A stretch of 64,000 nucleotides of DNA from assembly GCA_948567375.1 (NCBI GenBank), contig OX419759.1, positions 62,772,593 to 62,836,592 of the forward strand. The letters run 5' to 3'. Position numbers and translations under genes: made by a program. Shown here piece after piece: positions 20,699-31,242 of this stretch. Source of the DNA: Lunularia cruciata (Eukaryota; Streptophyta; Marchantiopsida; Lunulariales; Lunulariaceae). Position 1 is the stretch's first letter; every line of letters begins with the position of its first letter. The notes beneath the pieces were generated by a model. The model did no database searches, was not told the origin of the DNA, and was given only the letters and a program-made list of their open reading frames with translations.

Positions 20699-21790
20699 CT
20701 ATTGTAGATATCCATAATCTCTTGGATGAAATTGATGGATTGAGGGTCTATAACCTCCTCCTTGAATGGTAGCATAACGTAAAGTATCTCTATGCTGAGC
20801 AATCACCAAGTTCTCAAAGGCCATTGGCATCACTCTCCAAAAGATCTTTGCTTGCTGAGAACATGCGCTCATCCATATATCGGGATCATCCAAGTCTAAA
20901 ACTATAGTAGCATCTTGACAAATGGCTACAAGTAAATCTAGATCTCATCCATAGAGTAGAAAGTACGGAGAGAAGGATGCTAAGGAGGCTTGCTAGCTAA
21001 ACTGATAGCCCATGGCCAACCATGGTAACAAGAGATCCCAATCTCCTAAGTGGCCTCTCTGCAAACTATACTTTTGCAATCCTCTCTTCACCGTCTGAAC
21101 CACTCTCTCTGCTAAGCCATTTGCCTTAGGGTGATCTCAGGAGGTTGTATGGTGATCAATCAAAGCCTTGTCACACAAGACCTGTAACTCCCCCAAGAAC
21201 TCTGTACCCTTATCAATCAAAACCTCAGTTGGTGCACCAAAATGACTACGAACTCGATCCAGGAACGAGTAAGCTGTCCCTTCACTAGACTCGTCAAGAA
21301 GTGCCACCAACTCAATCCACTTGGAGAAGTGTTCCACCATCACCAAAACATACCAATGATGTCTCACAATCAGCGGTAAAGGTCCAAAAAAGTCCAAACT
21401 CCAACGGTAACCCAATCCCATGATAGGTAATGGGTGTAACTATGGTGTATGAGCATTGAATGATGCTCTAACTCAATCACAAACCACACATCTGGCAACA
21501 AACTACTGTACCACGGTCTGCATACCGCACCACCAATAATGACTCTGGAGTAAGCTATATGTACGCTTTACTCCAAAATGTCCTAGCTCCTCATGAGCAT
21601 GACGAACCAACTATGGTCTCTAAGATAGAAGTGGTACTACTCGCACTCTACATTCCCTCATAACGCAAAAGGTGTCTGCCCTCCAATCTGAATCGTCGAG
21701 CTCACTGAAGAACACAATCTCTCTCCTTGGCTCCAACTGTGCCACCCACAACACCAATGCAAAGATAGTTTATCACTAAGACATCATCAT
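20699..21790 (-). pseudogene. A2 integrase
   Basis: Minus-strand pieces: 21421-21137 with YRWSLDFFGPLPL (first Asp) and VLIDKGTEFLGEL (second Asp), then 20893-20699 with the downstream MDDPDIWMSA segment and IHQFHPRDYGYLQ. The zinc-binding N terminus lies around 21600-21480 with stops. Where A1 has TAG at 6651 this copy has CAG; where A1 has TGA at 6978 it has CAA. Confidence 0.78.
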
Positions 21791-22320
21791 GAATGTCTCA
21801 CTAAACTGTACCAACATCTTCACTCTCTAGATCTGTGATCTCAATAACTCCTCTTGTATGCGTTGAGAGAGATACCACCAAATCATACTCTTGTAAAATC
21901 AGAGCCCAATGTGCAAGCTTCCTTGAAAGCTTTTCGGAATCCATCAACCACCTCAATGGCTGATGATCAATGATGAGAGTCAAGGAGTTACCAAATAGGT
22001 AACATCAGAAATGTGCTACTGCCCGAACTGTTGCCAAACACTCTCCCTCTTATGAACTATACTTTGCCTCCGCTGAATTGTTGGAGCGACTAGCATAGGC
22101 CACCACAAACTCCTTCCCCTCATCATCATGCTAGGTGAGCACTGCTCCAAGCCCCAACATACTCCAATCGTATGAACTTGAAATGGTCATCCTTTGATCG
22201 GTCTACTCAAAATATGAGCAAATATCAACCTCTCCTTGAGCTCTACAAAAGCTCTCTCTTGCTCATCTCCCCAACACCACTCTTGTGTAAGCTTGGTCAG
22301 CTTCGTCAAGGCCTTGGAAA
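21791..22320 (-). pseudogene. A2 RNase H and connection segment (5'-truncated pol)
   Basis: Reads KALTKLTKLTQEWCWGDEQE at 22320-22260, continuing through RNase H to TLIIDHQPLRWLMDSEKLS at 21983-21930. It starts abruptly at the E fragment; the RT proper is missing. GAR-to-stop differences from A1 occur throughout (here GDEQE, in A1 GDE-stop). Confidence 0.75.
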
Positions 22321-23045
22321 TGTGTATACTCTGAGTACAAGAGAGAGAGAAAACACATATTATACACTCAAACATTTGATGCCCCAAAGGAGCACCTTCT
22401 CTTTATTACATAGACAAAGAGGATCTCCTCCAAGGAAGCTACACCATAGGATTAGGCACGCAGATAGGTGATGTATCAGCAAGCTCCACCCTTGGATTAC
22501 TTACTTGGATGGGTGACATGTCTGGTCTAGGTCCTATCTGGTTGGTCAAAGAAGCTTTGACCAGAGGGAATATTTTAGGGAATCTTCTTGTAGGAATCTC
22601 AAAATCACGTGAGTAAGGTACTATTGGAAAGCTCTTGATGAGAAAAGGAAGGGGGAGGGAAGGCCAACATTTCCTTTGATGGGAAGGAGGGAGAATGTGC
22701 ATATTTTTGAGGCCAATATTGCCTTCAAAGATTTCAGGCATATTTTGATTCCTACTCTATTAGTAGAAGTCCCCTTTTGGTGATACCTCTTTCTGATCTA
22801 TTTAGTCCATCATGTGTAACATCTTTCCAGATGTTACCAAACCAATTCTCACCTTTAAATTATATGTCTAACTATTGGTTCTAAGGTTTTCAAGTCTATT
22901 TTGGTTTCTGCACTATTAGTAGAAGTACTCTTTTGGTGAGTGATACTTCTATCTAGTCTATTTTGACCATCACATGTAACATCATTCTAGATATTACCAA
23001 ACCAAATTTCACATCTAGATCATATGAGTAGCTCTTGGTATTACA
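22321..23045 (-). repeat. family E LTR
   Basis: 725 bp. The plus strand reads tgtgtatactctgag...cttggtattaca. It aligns with 11689-12444 and 39718-40287 in the same orientation and with 41236-41992 in reverse. Confidence 0.82.
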
Positions 23046-23274
23046 CACCTCTCTCCTTTTAAGAAGCAACGTCCTTGTTGTACAATTATTGCTCAAATGC
23101 TTGTACCAACACCGGTGCTTGTGTCAAATTGGTAGTGGGCTCCCAGGTTGCTTCATAGAGGAGGCAACCTTTCCATTGTACTAGATAGTCCACCCACGGA
23201 TGGCAAGTACCATGCATACGTTTTTGGAGAATCTGCTCCACCTTGTATTCCTCTTTGCCATCAATGAAGGTACA
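22321..23274 (-). mobile_element. 5'-truncated family E element replacing the methyltransferase-RT block of A2
   Basis: On the minus strand the fragment reads a chromodomain tail, a stop, a purine-rich tract (TTAAAAGGAGAGAGGTG, 23061-23046) and a complete E LTR. A2 sequence ends at GGAGTACG (A1 2751-2758) on one side and resumes at CCAAGGCCTTG (A1 5221) on the other, so 2.46 kb of A is missing. This shows E is a gypsy chromovirus. Confidence 0.75.
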
Positions 23275-23394
23275 CGTACTCCAAATCCGAGTGATCTCCT
23301 CTAGTATTAGAGTATCCTCTACATGGGCATTCTCCTCCAACAAGTCACCAGGCCAAGTAACCACACCACTAAAAGCTAAAATTGATGTTGCCAT
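23086..23394 (-). pseudogene. fusion frame: A2 post-protease segment joined to an E chromodomain
   Basis: One open frame starts in family A sequence (ATSILAFSGVVTWPGDLLEE, matching A1 2645-2700). It crosses the junction near 23274 and continues in a chromodomain (EEYKVEQILQKR, VDYLVQWKGCLLYEATWEP, LTQAPVLVQAFEQ). The chromodomain belongs to the E fragment because the E purine tract and LTR follow directly. The join is in frame by chance or selection; no evidence of function. Confidence 0.7.
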
Positions 23395-24208
23395 GGTCTT
23401 GGACTATAGTGAGCCAAGACTACCACTACTGAAGCATACTGGTAGGTGATATACCCGTCCCTCACCAGACTGCCAACTTGGTTTAAAGGAGGTCGTCTCC
23501 TCCCAATAGTCAACACTAAAACCCATGGGATATAACACTACTCCCCCAATTAGCACATCATATGACTCAGCTATTGTCGCAATAGCCTGAGCTCTCACCA
23601 ATCGAGCTATAAACCGGATGACAAGGCTGAACCTGGACAACAAGCTCTCTACGTGTGATGTATTGTGTCGAACCACCACCTAGAGATGTTGGGATCTGAA
23701 ATGGACACCTCTCCACATTGGTCTTCCGTAACTCTAGACCGACAACTGTAGCCTTCCCCAACATAAGGGGCTGCACACCAAAGTCTAAAAAGACTCTCTA
23801 GGGTGTATAGATCTTCCCTGAAGGTCCCACCAAACAAAAAATCCCCCTTTGGTTATCCAATAGGACAACACCAAGTGTGAACCGTGCTCTCTCAAAGGCC
23901 GGTCTAGTTGGCAACTCCTCTAGTCTAGCCGTTGCTGCATGCCATAAACCATTGGTTGCTGAACGGATGTCATGCTCCTCAACCAAGTCAGCTCCACTAT
24001 CAACCACCTCTACTCTAGTAGTAGGAACTACATCATCCCTACTCTCACACATCATGGCAGCCAACTAGAACATTGGGGTTGGGTCAACTCCCAATATAAA
24101 CATGTCATGGGCCAAAAACAAAGGATGCCGCATAATCAGCTGAGCCACCCCCAACATCATGCTAGACTCAGTCTGTGTAGTAGTAGGTAGTTGACTAGTA
24201 GGTAGTTC
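23275..24208 (-). pseudogene. A2 protease region and end of gag
   Basis: Homologous to A1 1825-2758. It includes the active-site neighbourhood, where the sequence reads GVQPLML (CAG in place of the A1 TAG at 2272), and the VLLDNQRGIFCLVGPSGK strand. TAG codons in front of RVLLD-type and LAAM-type sequence are partly shared with A1. The downstream edge is the E fragment and the upstream edge is B2. Confidence 0.72.
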
Positions 24209-24213
24209 ATCAT

Positions 24214-24628
24214 TGTAAAAGACCAAACCAAGGAGAGAAATAGGAGAATGGAAACTCACATTGACACTTGAATGAGAGAAAACTCCAAATGCCTAGCATG
24301 AGCTTCGGCCTTGGTATTTATAGGTACAAGACCCTTGAAGCTTCTCAAGAAGCTTCCTTTAGCCGCTTTCTTGGAGTGCAAGCCAAGTTAACTAGGAAGC
24401 TTCTTAAGAAGCTTCCTTCTAGAAGCCGCCTACTTGGCGTGCAAGCTAAGCTAGTTAGAAGCTTCTAGAAGCTTCCTTCTAGAAGCTACCTGCTTAGGGC
24501 ATAAGTTAAGTAGCTAGGAAGCTTCACAAGAAGCTTCTTAGATGCTTCTAGAATATTCTAGGCTATTTTGTCTTATTCTCTACTTTGTAAGCCCGACTAA
24601 CTTCATCGTTAAACTCCATATTGTTACA
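24214..24628 (-). repeat. B2 3' LTR
   Basis: TG to CA, plus strand tgtaaaagacc...tattgttaca. The polypurine tract GGCGGGGGAATA (minus) lies at 24629-24640. Confidence 0.92.
24314..24563 (-). promoter_or_regulatory. TATA box with heat-shock-element cluster in B2 3' LTR
   Basis: TATA at 24323-24314 (minus). The GAA/TTC arrays at 24337-24563 include a perfect four-unit array at 24458-24475. Confidence 0.66.
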
Positions 24629-24905
24629 TATTCCCCCGCCGCTAGTTGGTGATGTCCTTGTAGCAAATGAAGCTTCAAATTCCTTGATAGCCGTCTGTGC
24701 ATTTTGGAGGTGGGAAAGAGGTTCCCATGTGGCATCATGAAGGGGATACCCTTTCCAAAGGACCTTGTACTTCGTATGTTGGCGACGGCCTTGTTGAATA
24801 TGGCAACGCGCAAGGATATGATTAACTTCGTACTCCTCATGATCATTGATAGGGATAGGAAGAGGAGGTTGGACTCAAGAGGAAAAGGAAGAGGGGTTAG
24901 GAACA
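24600..24905 (-). pseudogene. B2 integrase tail with chromodomain
   Basis: On the minus strand this is the same chromodomain as in B1 with few changes (EEYEVNHILAR, KYKVLWKGYPFHDATWEPLSH). The frame lacks a nearby ATG, as expected for the inside of a polyprotein. Confidence 0.8.
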
Positions 24906-26172
24906 AAGGGTTTCAACTTGGAAACATGAAAGACAGGATGGATATGCATGTGACAAGGCAAGGCAAGGCAAGTCGATAAGCAACAGGAGAGACAATGTGG
25001 GTGAAATCAAAGGGTCCTATCCAATTAGAGGCAAGTTTACGAACTTGGGTATCAAGTGGGAGAGGAAGGTTACTAGAGGATAGCATGACTTTATCACCAG
25101 CTGCAAAGGTGAGATCACGACAATGGTGGTCCGCATATTGTTTTTGGCAATTCTAAGCAACAAGGAGGTGAGGCTTGGCTTGTTGGAGAGATTGGGATAT
25201 AGTGGTCAAGAATGTGGAAGTATGAGGAACCTAAGATGGAGGGGGAGCAAGAAGAGAACCTGGAACAAGCGGATCTTGGCCAAAATTGAGAAAGAAGGGA
25301 GAAAACCCAGTGCTTGCCTATTTGGAATTGTTGTAGGCAAATTCTGCAGCTGCAAAACATTCATCCCAATTGGTATGGTGGACATTGACAAAGGCCCGTA
25401 ACATATCCTCCAATGTACAATTTGCGTGTTCGGTTTGTCCATCAGTTTGAGGATGATAGGCCGTGGACAAAGCAAGCTTGGTGTTGAGTATCTAGAAGAG
25501 TGCTTGCCAAAACCTCCCGATAAATCAAGGATCACGGTCGGAGATGAGTACACATGGCATCCCATGATGCTTGAAGACGTTGTCAAAGTAGATTTGCGCT
25601 AAGGTTGGAGCATCCACAGTATCACAGGTTGGTGCCAAGTGGATTTGCTTACTAAGCTTATCCACAAACACCACAATGGCGGTGTGTCCTTGTTTTGTCT
25701 TTGGCAAGGATGTGATGAGATCCAAGCTCACATGCTCCCAACGAGCTGATGGAATAGCAAGCGGTTGAAGGAGTCCACCCGGCTTTTGGTTGCTGGCCTT
25801 GTTACATTGGTAGCTCTCACACAATTGGACAAATTCTCGAACATCCTGTGTCATGTTGGGCCACCACCATTGACATTGGAGGGTACCCAAGGTCTTGTCC
25901 ACACCCATGTGACCAGCGATGGGTAAATCATGGGCTTCTTGGAGGCGCACAAGTTGAAGATCACCTTTGACTGGAACATAGATCTGGTCCGCATGGAATA
26001 GAAGGCCTTCCTTGAAGGAGAAGGTGTTATACTCCTTATCACCTGTTGTTAGCCGACCATGTACCATTTGGAAGAAGGGATCTTGCTGTAGAGCTAACCA
26101 AAACTCGTTATGAATCTTGGGATCAATTGACACCATTGTAATTGCTGCCGTGATGAGAGGAAGAGACTTCAA
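24906..26172 (-). pseudogene. B2 integrase
   Basis: The frame 26172-25525 reads HDLPIAGHMGVDKTLG, WWWPNMTQDV, CESYQCNKA (one Cys of the CxxC lost), HVSLDLITSLP and LISDRDP. The catalytic SDRD is intact here, unlike B1. A stop follows at about 25527, then the C-terminal half continues in other frames towards the chromodomain. Confidence 0.83.
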
Positions 26173-27673
26173 ATCAGATCGTCGTGATAGAGCATTAGGG
26201 AGATATGGAACCGACCTGGTTTGTACTCAAGTTTGATATCAAACAATTGGAGTTGCTCTTCCCATTGATGATGTCGACTCTTCATGTGCTCTAGGTGTAA
26301 GGTCTGCAACAATGGCTTGTGATCAGTTTGCATGATCACTTGTTTCCTAAGAGATAATGCCTCCATACCTTGCTGGCATATACCATTGCAAGTTGTTCCC
26401 GATCTCAAGTAGAGTAATTTCTTTCAGCTGTATTTAGTCGGCGAGACACAAAGGCAATAGGATGTAGTCCATTTGGAAATTCTTGTTGCAACACAACTCC
26501 AATTGCAAAGTTAGAAGCATCAAAATCAACCACACAAGGTAGTTGAGGATCATATGGTTGAAGAATAGGTCTTGAAGACACCATATGCTTTAACTTCTGG
26601 AATGCTTCTTCATGCTTGGTGGTCCATTGGAAGCTCAAGTTCTTTCCCAAGAGGTCAGTCAATGGTGCAGCCATGTGAGCATAATAGTGGATGAACCGTT
26701 GATAAAAATTGGCCAATCCATTGAATGCTTGTACTTCGGTAGCATCCTTTAGGGTAGGCCAATCAGTAATGGCCTTGATCTTCTTTTCTTCCATTTTGAT
26801 CCCCTCTGATGAGATCTTATGACCCAAGAAGGTAACCTCCTTTTGCCAAAAAGCACACTTTGACTTCTTGCAATAAAATTTCCACTGTTGTAGTCGTCTT
26901 AGGACTTCTGGCACATGATTCATGTGTTCTGCCTCTGTCCTACTATAGATTAAGATATCATCTAAGAACACTACCATGGACTGATTCAATAGTCCCTCCA
27001 ACACCCAATGCATCTGATCTATGAAGACCGTTGGAGCATTAGTGAGTCTAAAAGGTAGAACTCTCTACTCAAAATGTCCATACCTTGTGCGAAAGGCAGT
27101 CTTTTGCACGTCCTCTCCTTCAATAGGAATTTGCCAATAGCTGCTACGAAGATCTAGCTTGGAAAAGTAGCGTGCTCCACTTAACTGATCAAGCAGGTCA
27201 TTGATCCGAGGCAAGGGATATGCATTCCTAACGGTTTGCTTATTGAGCCCACGGTAATCAATACAGAAACAAAGTCCTCCATCCTTCTTTGGAACAAATA
27301 GTACCGGTGCTCTCCATGGAGATGTACTATGTCGTATGAAATCCTTGAAACGTATGAAACTCTGTAAGTGTTGTTCAAAACTCGATGGTCTGCTCACTAG
27401 AGTACTCCTTGGCAATAACTTGATCTTGAAGGGCATACCTTGATCAGAGGGTAATCCCTTTGGCTGATCATCCGGAAACACATCTGCAAACTCTTGAACT
27501 ATCCAATCAACCATTGCTTGATGCGGCACCTGGCTCTCCTCAGATTTTTCTTGTGCAATTGGCTTGATCCACACCACAAATACAAACTTATCTTCCTCCA
27601 AAGCTTGCTCTATGGCTGCTTCATTAACAAACTTCCCTTCTAGGGACTCATCTCTCTTCCAAGCTTGCTCCAT
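26173..27673 (-). pseudogene. B2 reverse transcriptase and RNase H
   Basis: Reads [15 protein letters not shown], then an altered stretch where the B1 sequence PIYRLPPKELEGLQ is replaced by [33 protein letters not shown] and [15 protein letters not shown] follow, then HFE-TAG-RVLPF (stop at 27065-27067, shared with B1), FLDDILIYSR and RNase H CVVDFDASNFAIGVVLQQ. A frame break near 26405 separates off the last RNase H part (LRKQVIMQTDHKPLLQTL). Confidence 0.87.
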
Positions 27674-27811
27674 GGTTGCTTTCTTGGCAACCTTCCCATC
27701 TTGGGACTCATCTCCCTTCCAGATTTGCTCTATGGCTACCTTCTCAACAAACTTCCTATCTTGGGACTGACTATTCTTAGGTGTCTTACTCAGAGGTGCT
27801 AGACAACCTAA

Positions 27812-28204
27812 TCAGAAATTCCTACCTTGGTGTTGTACTTGAATTTGACATTGGGTCCAATCAAATTGAACCTTATGACATTCAAGCCAAGGTAGACCCA
27901 GAATGATATCATAGTGTAGAGGTGTCACTTCAAACCTCATACACTCCAAATACTCCTTCCCAATCTTGAAGGTAACAGGATGCAAGGTGCAGAATGCAGA
28001 ACCTTTTCTACCATCCACCATCATCAAACTACTTCCAATCACTAGCTTGATAGGAATACCCAATTCCTTTGCTACTTGCATAGATATACAATTCTCTGAA
28101 CTTCCAGAATCAACCACAATCCTACAACCCCGATTAGATATCGTACCTTGCAAGTGAAGCAAACTTGCATAGGTCGAGCCTTCAATCCCATTGGAACTAA
28201 TCAA
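27812..28204 (-). pseudogene. B2 protease
   Basis: A 130-codon open frame reads CRIVVDSGSSENCIS (active site), FKIGKEYLECMRFEVTPLHY and DIILGLPWLECHKVQFDW. Close to B1 18046-18399. The flanks are intact, so this domain alone could still fold. Confidence 0.86.
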
Positions 28205-28296
28205 GCTCCCAGTAGACGGCTTGAAATCTCCTACTAGGATTCTTTGTTTCCCTGATCATTTTGTTCCACAAACTCCATCTGGGCAACTTGTCGAGG

Positions 28297-29135
28297 TCAC
28301 CCATTCCTAAGTGGACATTCAGCAATGTGATGTCCAACTTGGCAATAATAAAAGCAACATCTATTTTGTTGTAATCTTTCTTTATCTACTGTGCCAAGTG
28401 GTCTTTGTTGGATAGCATCAATTTCCATTGGTACCGGTTCTTCCACTCGTGGTACTGGTAGGTTTTGTGTAGGTCGAGGTCGAGACCAAGTTGTCGCAAC
28501 TAAGGAATCAAAATGCTCAGCCAATTGCATGGCTTCTTCTACATTTTGTGGCTCTCGCATGGTCATCTCCAATGAATCTGGTTCGTGACTTCAATCCTCG
28601 CACAAATTGATCCTGAACTTCACCTTCTTGGATATCTGGAATTTGCATGATGATATTCTGAAATTGTGTGATGTACCTTCTCACTGAGCCAATCTGCCTC
28701 GACTCTGCCAATTTATCTCGTGCAGCTTGGGTGGCATTTATAGTATGAAATTGACCAAGTATTGCATCCTTGAATTCTGCCTTTGTCAAAATTGGTGTAA
28801 CAATTTGTCGTTCAGCTCTTTCTACTTGAAATCGCCACCAAAGTTTTGCCACGCTATCCAACTGGCTAGAAGCCAAGAGAATTTGTTTCCGCTCGTCTTG
28901 AAGATTAGTGGCTTCAAAGTAACATTCATAGTCAAACACAAAATTCTCCACTGAGCCTGGAAGATTCTTGCCTTCAAACACCTTGGGTTTTGGAAATTGA
29001 ATGCGATCTTCTCCATCTCAAACTGGCGCTCTGTCTATTTGTTCTCGTCGTTGTTGGTCTCGTTCATCCAACAATCGAGTAAGATGCTCGATTTGTTGTT
29101 GCATTGCAAGGATAACATCTGGTATTGCCGCCATT
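28297..29135 (-). pseudogene. B2 gag
   Basis: The frame 28981-28517 reads GSVENFVFDYECYFEATNLQ, LWWRFQVERAERQIVTP and DKLAESRQIGSVRRYITQF, a typical retrotransposon gag domain. A second frame at 28572-28297 reads the nucleocapsid knuckle YYCQVGHHIAECPLRNG. Upstream lies a coiled-coil start (QIEHLTRLLDERDQQRREQI). Confidence 0.82.
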
Positions 29136-29392
29136 GCTATTGCTCTATTCCACTACCCTCAATTTATCAAGTTGATTAATACATAGATACAACACATCCA
29201 CCGTTCTCCATAAGTTACAACTGGAAGTATCAAGGGTTCCTCTGACATGGTGATCATATGTAGAAAATCTTGCCCAAAGCATGAGGTGATGAATTGTGTG
29301 AAATGATGCTTTGGTAATATCTGGACATGAAAGTCCCAATGGTTTGGCGGAATTGGATTTGGTGGTCTATAAATTCCATCCATCCCATTCCT

Positions 29393-29404
29393 GCTCTGAT
29401 ACCA
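29393..29404 (-). other. B2 primer-binding site (tRNA-iMet type)
   Basis: The minus strand reads TGGTATCAGAGC, the exact complement of the 3' end of plant initiator methionine tRNA. It is one base from the LTR end at 29406. Confidence 0.9.
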
Positions 29405-29405
29405 A

Positions 29406-29816
29406 TGTAAAAGACCGAAACCGAGGAGAGAAATAGGAGAATGGAAACTCACATTGGGACACTTGAATGAGGGAAAACTCCGAATGCCTAGCATGAGCTT
29501 TGGCCTTGGTATTTATAGGTAGCATACAAGACCCTTGAAGCTTCTCAAGAAGCTTCCTTGAGCCACTTTCTTGGAGTGCAAGCCAAGTTAACTAGGAAGC
29601 TTCTTAAGAAGCTTCCTTCTAGAAGCCGCCTACTTGGCGTGCAAGCTAAGCTAGTTAGAAGCTTCTAGAAGCTTCCTCCTAGAAGCTACTTGCTTAGGGC
29701 ATAATTTAACTAGTTAGAAAGCTTCTTAGATGCTTCTAGAATATTCTAGGCTATTTTGTCTTATTCTATACTTCGTAAGCCCGACTAACTTCATCACTAA
29801 ACTCCATATTGTTACA
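29406..29816 (-). repeat. B2 5' LTR
   Basis: 411 bp, TG to CA, shortened by a few bases against the other three B LTRs in the GAA/TTC-rich part near 29710. Confidence 0.92.
29509..29748 (-). promoter_or_regulatory. TATA box with heat-shock-element cluster in B2 5' LTR
   Basis: TATA at 29518-29509 (minus). Arrays at 29537-29748, with a perfect four-unit GAAnnTTCnnGAAnnTTC at 29658-29675. Confidence 0.7.
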
Positions 29817-29821
29817 ATCAT

Positions 29822-31242
29822 GCACTCCATCATCACCTACCACACTTGCACTGGGACATCTAGGAGCCATGGATGTTGTTTACAATGCCTTAGAAAGTGT
29901 GAAAGACTAGGGAAGTCTAACCTATCTCCCAACCTCTCCTCTTTGTGGGTCCAACTCCATTGATGCTCCTCTAGGCTCTAGATCACATATTGCACTCCTA
30001 GTCACTACTATAGATGCATCCACTTGTGCTGCTCTGCACATGAAGTCCAAAGCATCTTTGTCACCAACATATGAGGTGGAAGCCTCAGCACCTCTGATCT
30101 CCTTTAAGCAATAGCCATACTAGCCAATCTCTGCTCCAATTGCTCAACCTAAGTAACCATAGTTGTATTAGAAGTAATGGCAGGTACTGCACCCCTACTA
30201 GGTGTAGATTCCTCTACCACCACCTCTACCACCTCGTCCTCCATGAATTGGATCTCCTCTACTACCAGCTATAGCAGCCTTACTACTCTGTAACTCCAAG
30301 TGTAGGTCAAAACACCGGCCACTAGTGTGACCAAATTTGTGGCAATGCTCACACTATCTTTGTGCTGGCTATAATGCACCCGAGGTATCATGTCCATTGC
30401 CCTGAGTACACTCTCTCCAATGGTGAGGTCCACCACAAGTCCAACAAGCAACACCACCACTCATTGGCTATTACTGACTCAAAAATGAAGGTAAGGGTCT
30501 AATTCCACTAGGCCCTCCACTCGCTCCATAGAATCTAGACTGTCCACCATGTCTTCAAAAACCAATCGGGCGTGGTGCACTCTACTGCACTCTAGAAGAA
30601 GTAACAACTATGGATGAGGTCTCCCTACCAAATCCAGATGTCACCACCCTCTTCTCCGCCATGTTGAGCTCAATACACTCAACCAAACCAAAGACCACTG
30701 CCAAAGTAGGCAAAGTAGCCTATAATAACTTAGCATCACGAACTCTACGTCACAACTCCTTGTCCAGTATCCCATACCAAAACTGGATTGTCTGGACCTC
30801 AATAACTCCCTGAGTGAAACTGATCAACCACCTCATGCAAGTGTATGCCTTGCATAGGTTCTCTCCAGCCTTCTGCTGGAACTCTTACAAGCTCCTCAAC
30901 TTGTCAGTCCGCACTCCTTGGTAGTTTTGCCTCAAACATTGGAAGAACTCTACCATGGGGTTAAACCCCGGTACCACACCACCTCCTACAGAGATACCTC
31001 CACTCGTGGTAACACTATCTCTAGCTAGTGCACCTCCACTAGCTCCACCAACACTACTCGACCTAGAACTTGTAGGTACTACCAATCTACTCCTAGCCAC
31101 CAAACATGAAGTGATAGAGACATAGTTTGGAGACCAATATTGTCTCCATAGCTTGATCTCCTCCAAATGAGCTCTCTTGAACTCATAGTAGTCATCCATT
31201 GGTGGACCCTCTAGATGCTAAAACAACCCCTTCCATGCCATG
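29822..31242 (-). pseudogene. A2 gag
   Basis: Homologous to A1 419-1825: MDDYYEFKRAHLEEIKLWRQ, the Ser/Gly linker, FQCLRQNYQGVRTDKLRSL, then CWTCGG and CEHCHKFGHTS knuckles near 30440-30330. TAG codons at the sites matching A1 937, 1075, 1303 and 1729 are also present here. The sites matching A1 1507 and 1708 read CAA. The 5' edge is cut by element D at 31242. Confidence 0.8.

Larger units (their letters stand above)
24214..29816 (-). mobile_element. gypsy chromovirus B2, full length with target-site duplication
   Basis: LTRs 24214-24628 (415 bp) and 29406-29816 (411 bp) bracket gag to chromodomain on the minus strand. The element is flanked by the perfect duplication atcat (24209-24213 and 29817-29821). 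It lies in A2 at the site matching A1 CATGATGG near 1832. The primer-binding site is an exact TGGTATCAGAGC. Confidence 0.94.

Noticed and set aside
23086..23274. Chromodomain as a native part of family A between protease and methyltransferase (a chromomethylase-like layout)
   Set aside because: The chromodomain is followed at once by a stop, a purine tract and a family-E LTR, and A1 has no trace of it; it belongs to the inserted E fragment.
29393..29404. tRNA-Met-like sequence as a tRNA gene
   Set aside because: Only the 12-base primer-binding complement is present next to an LTR; no cloverleaf.
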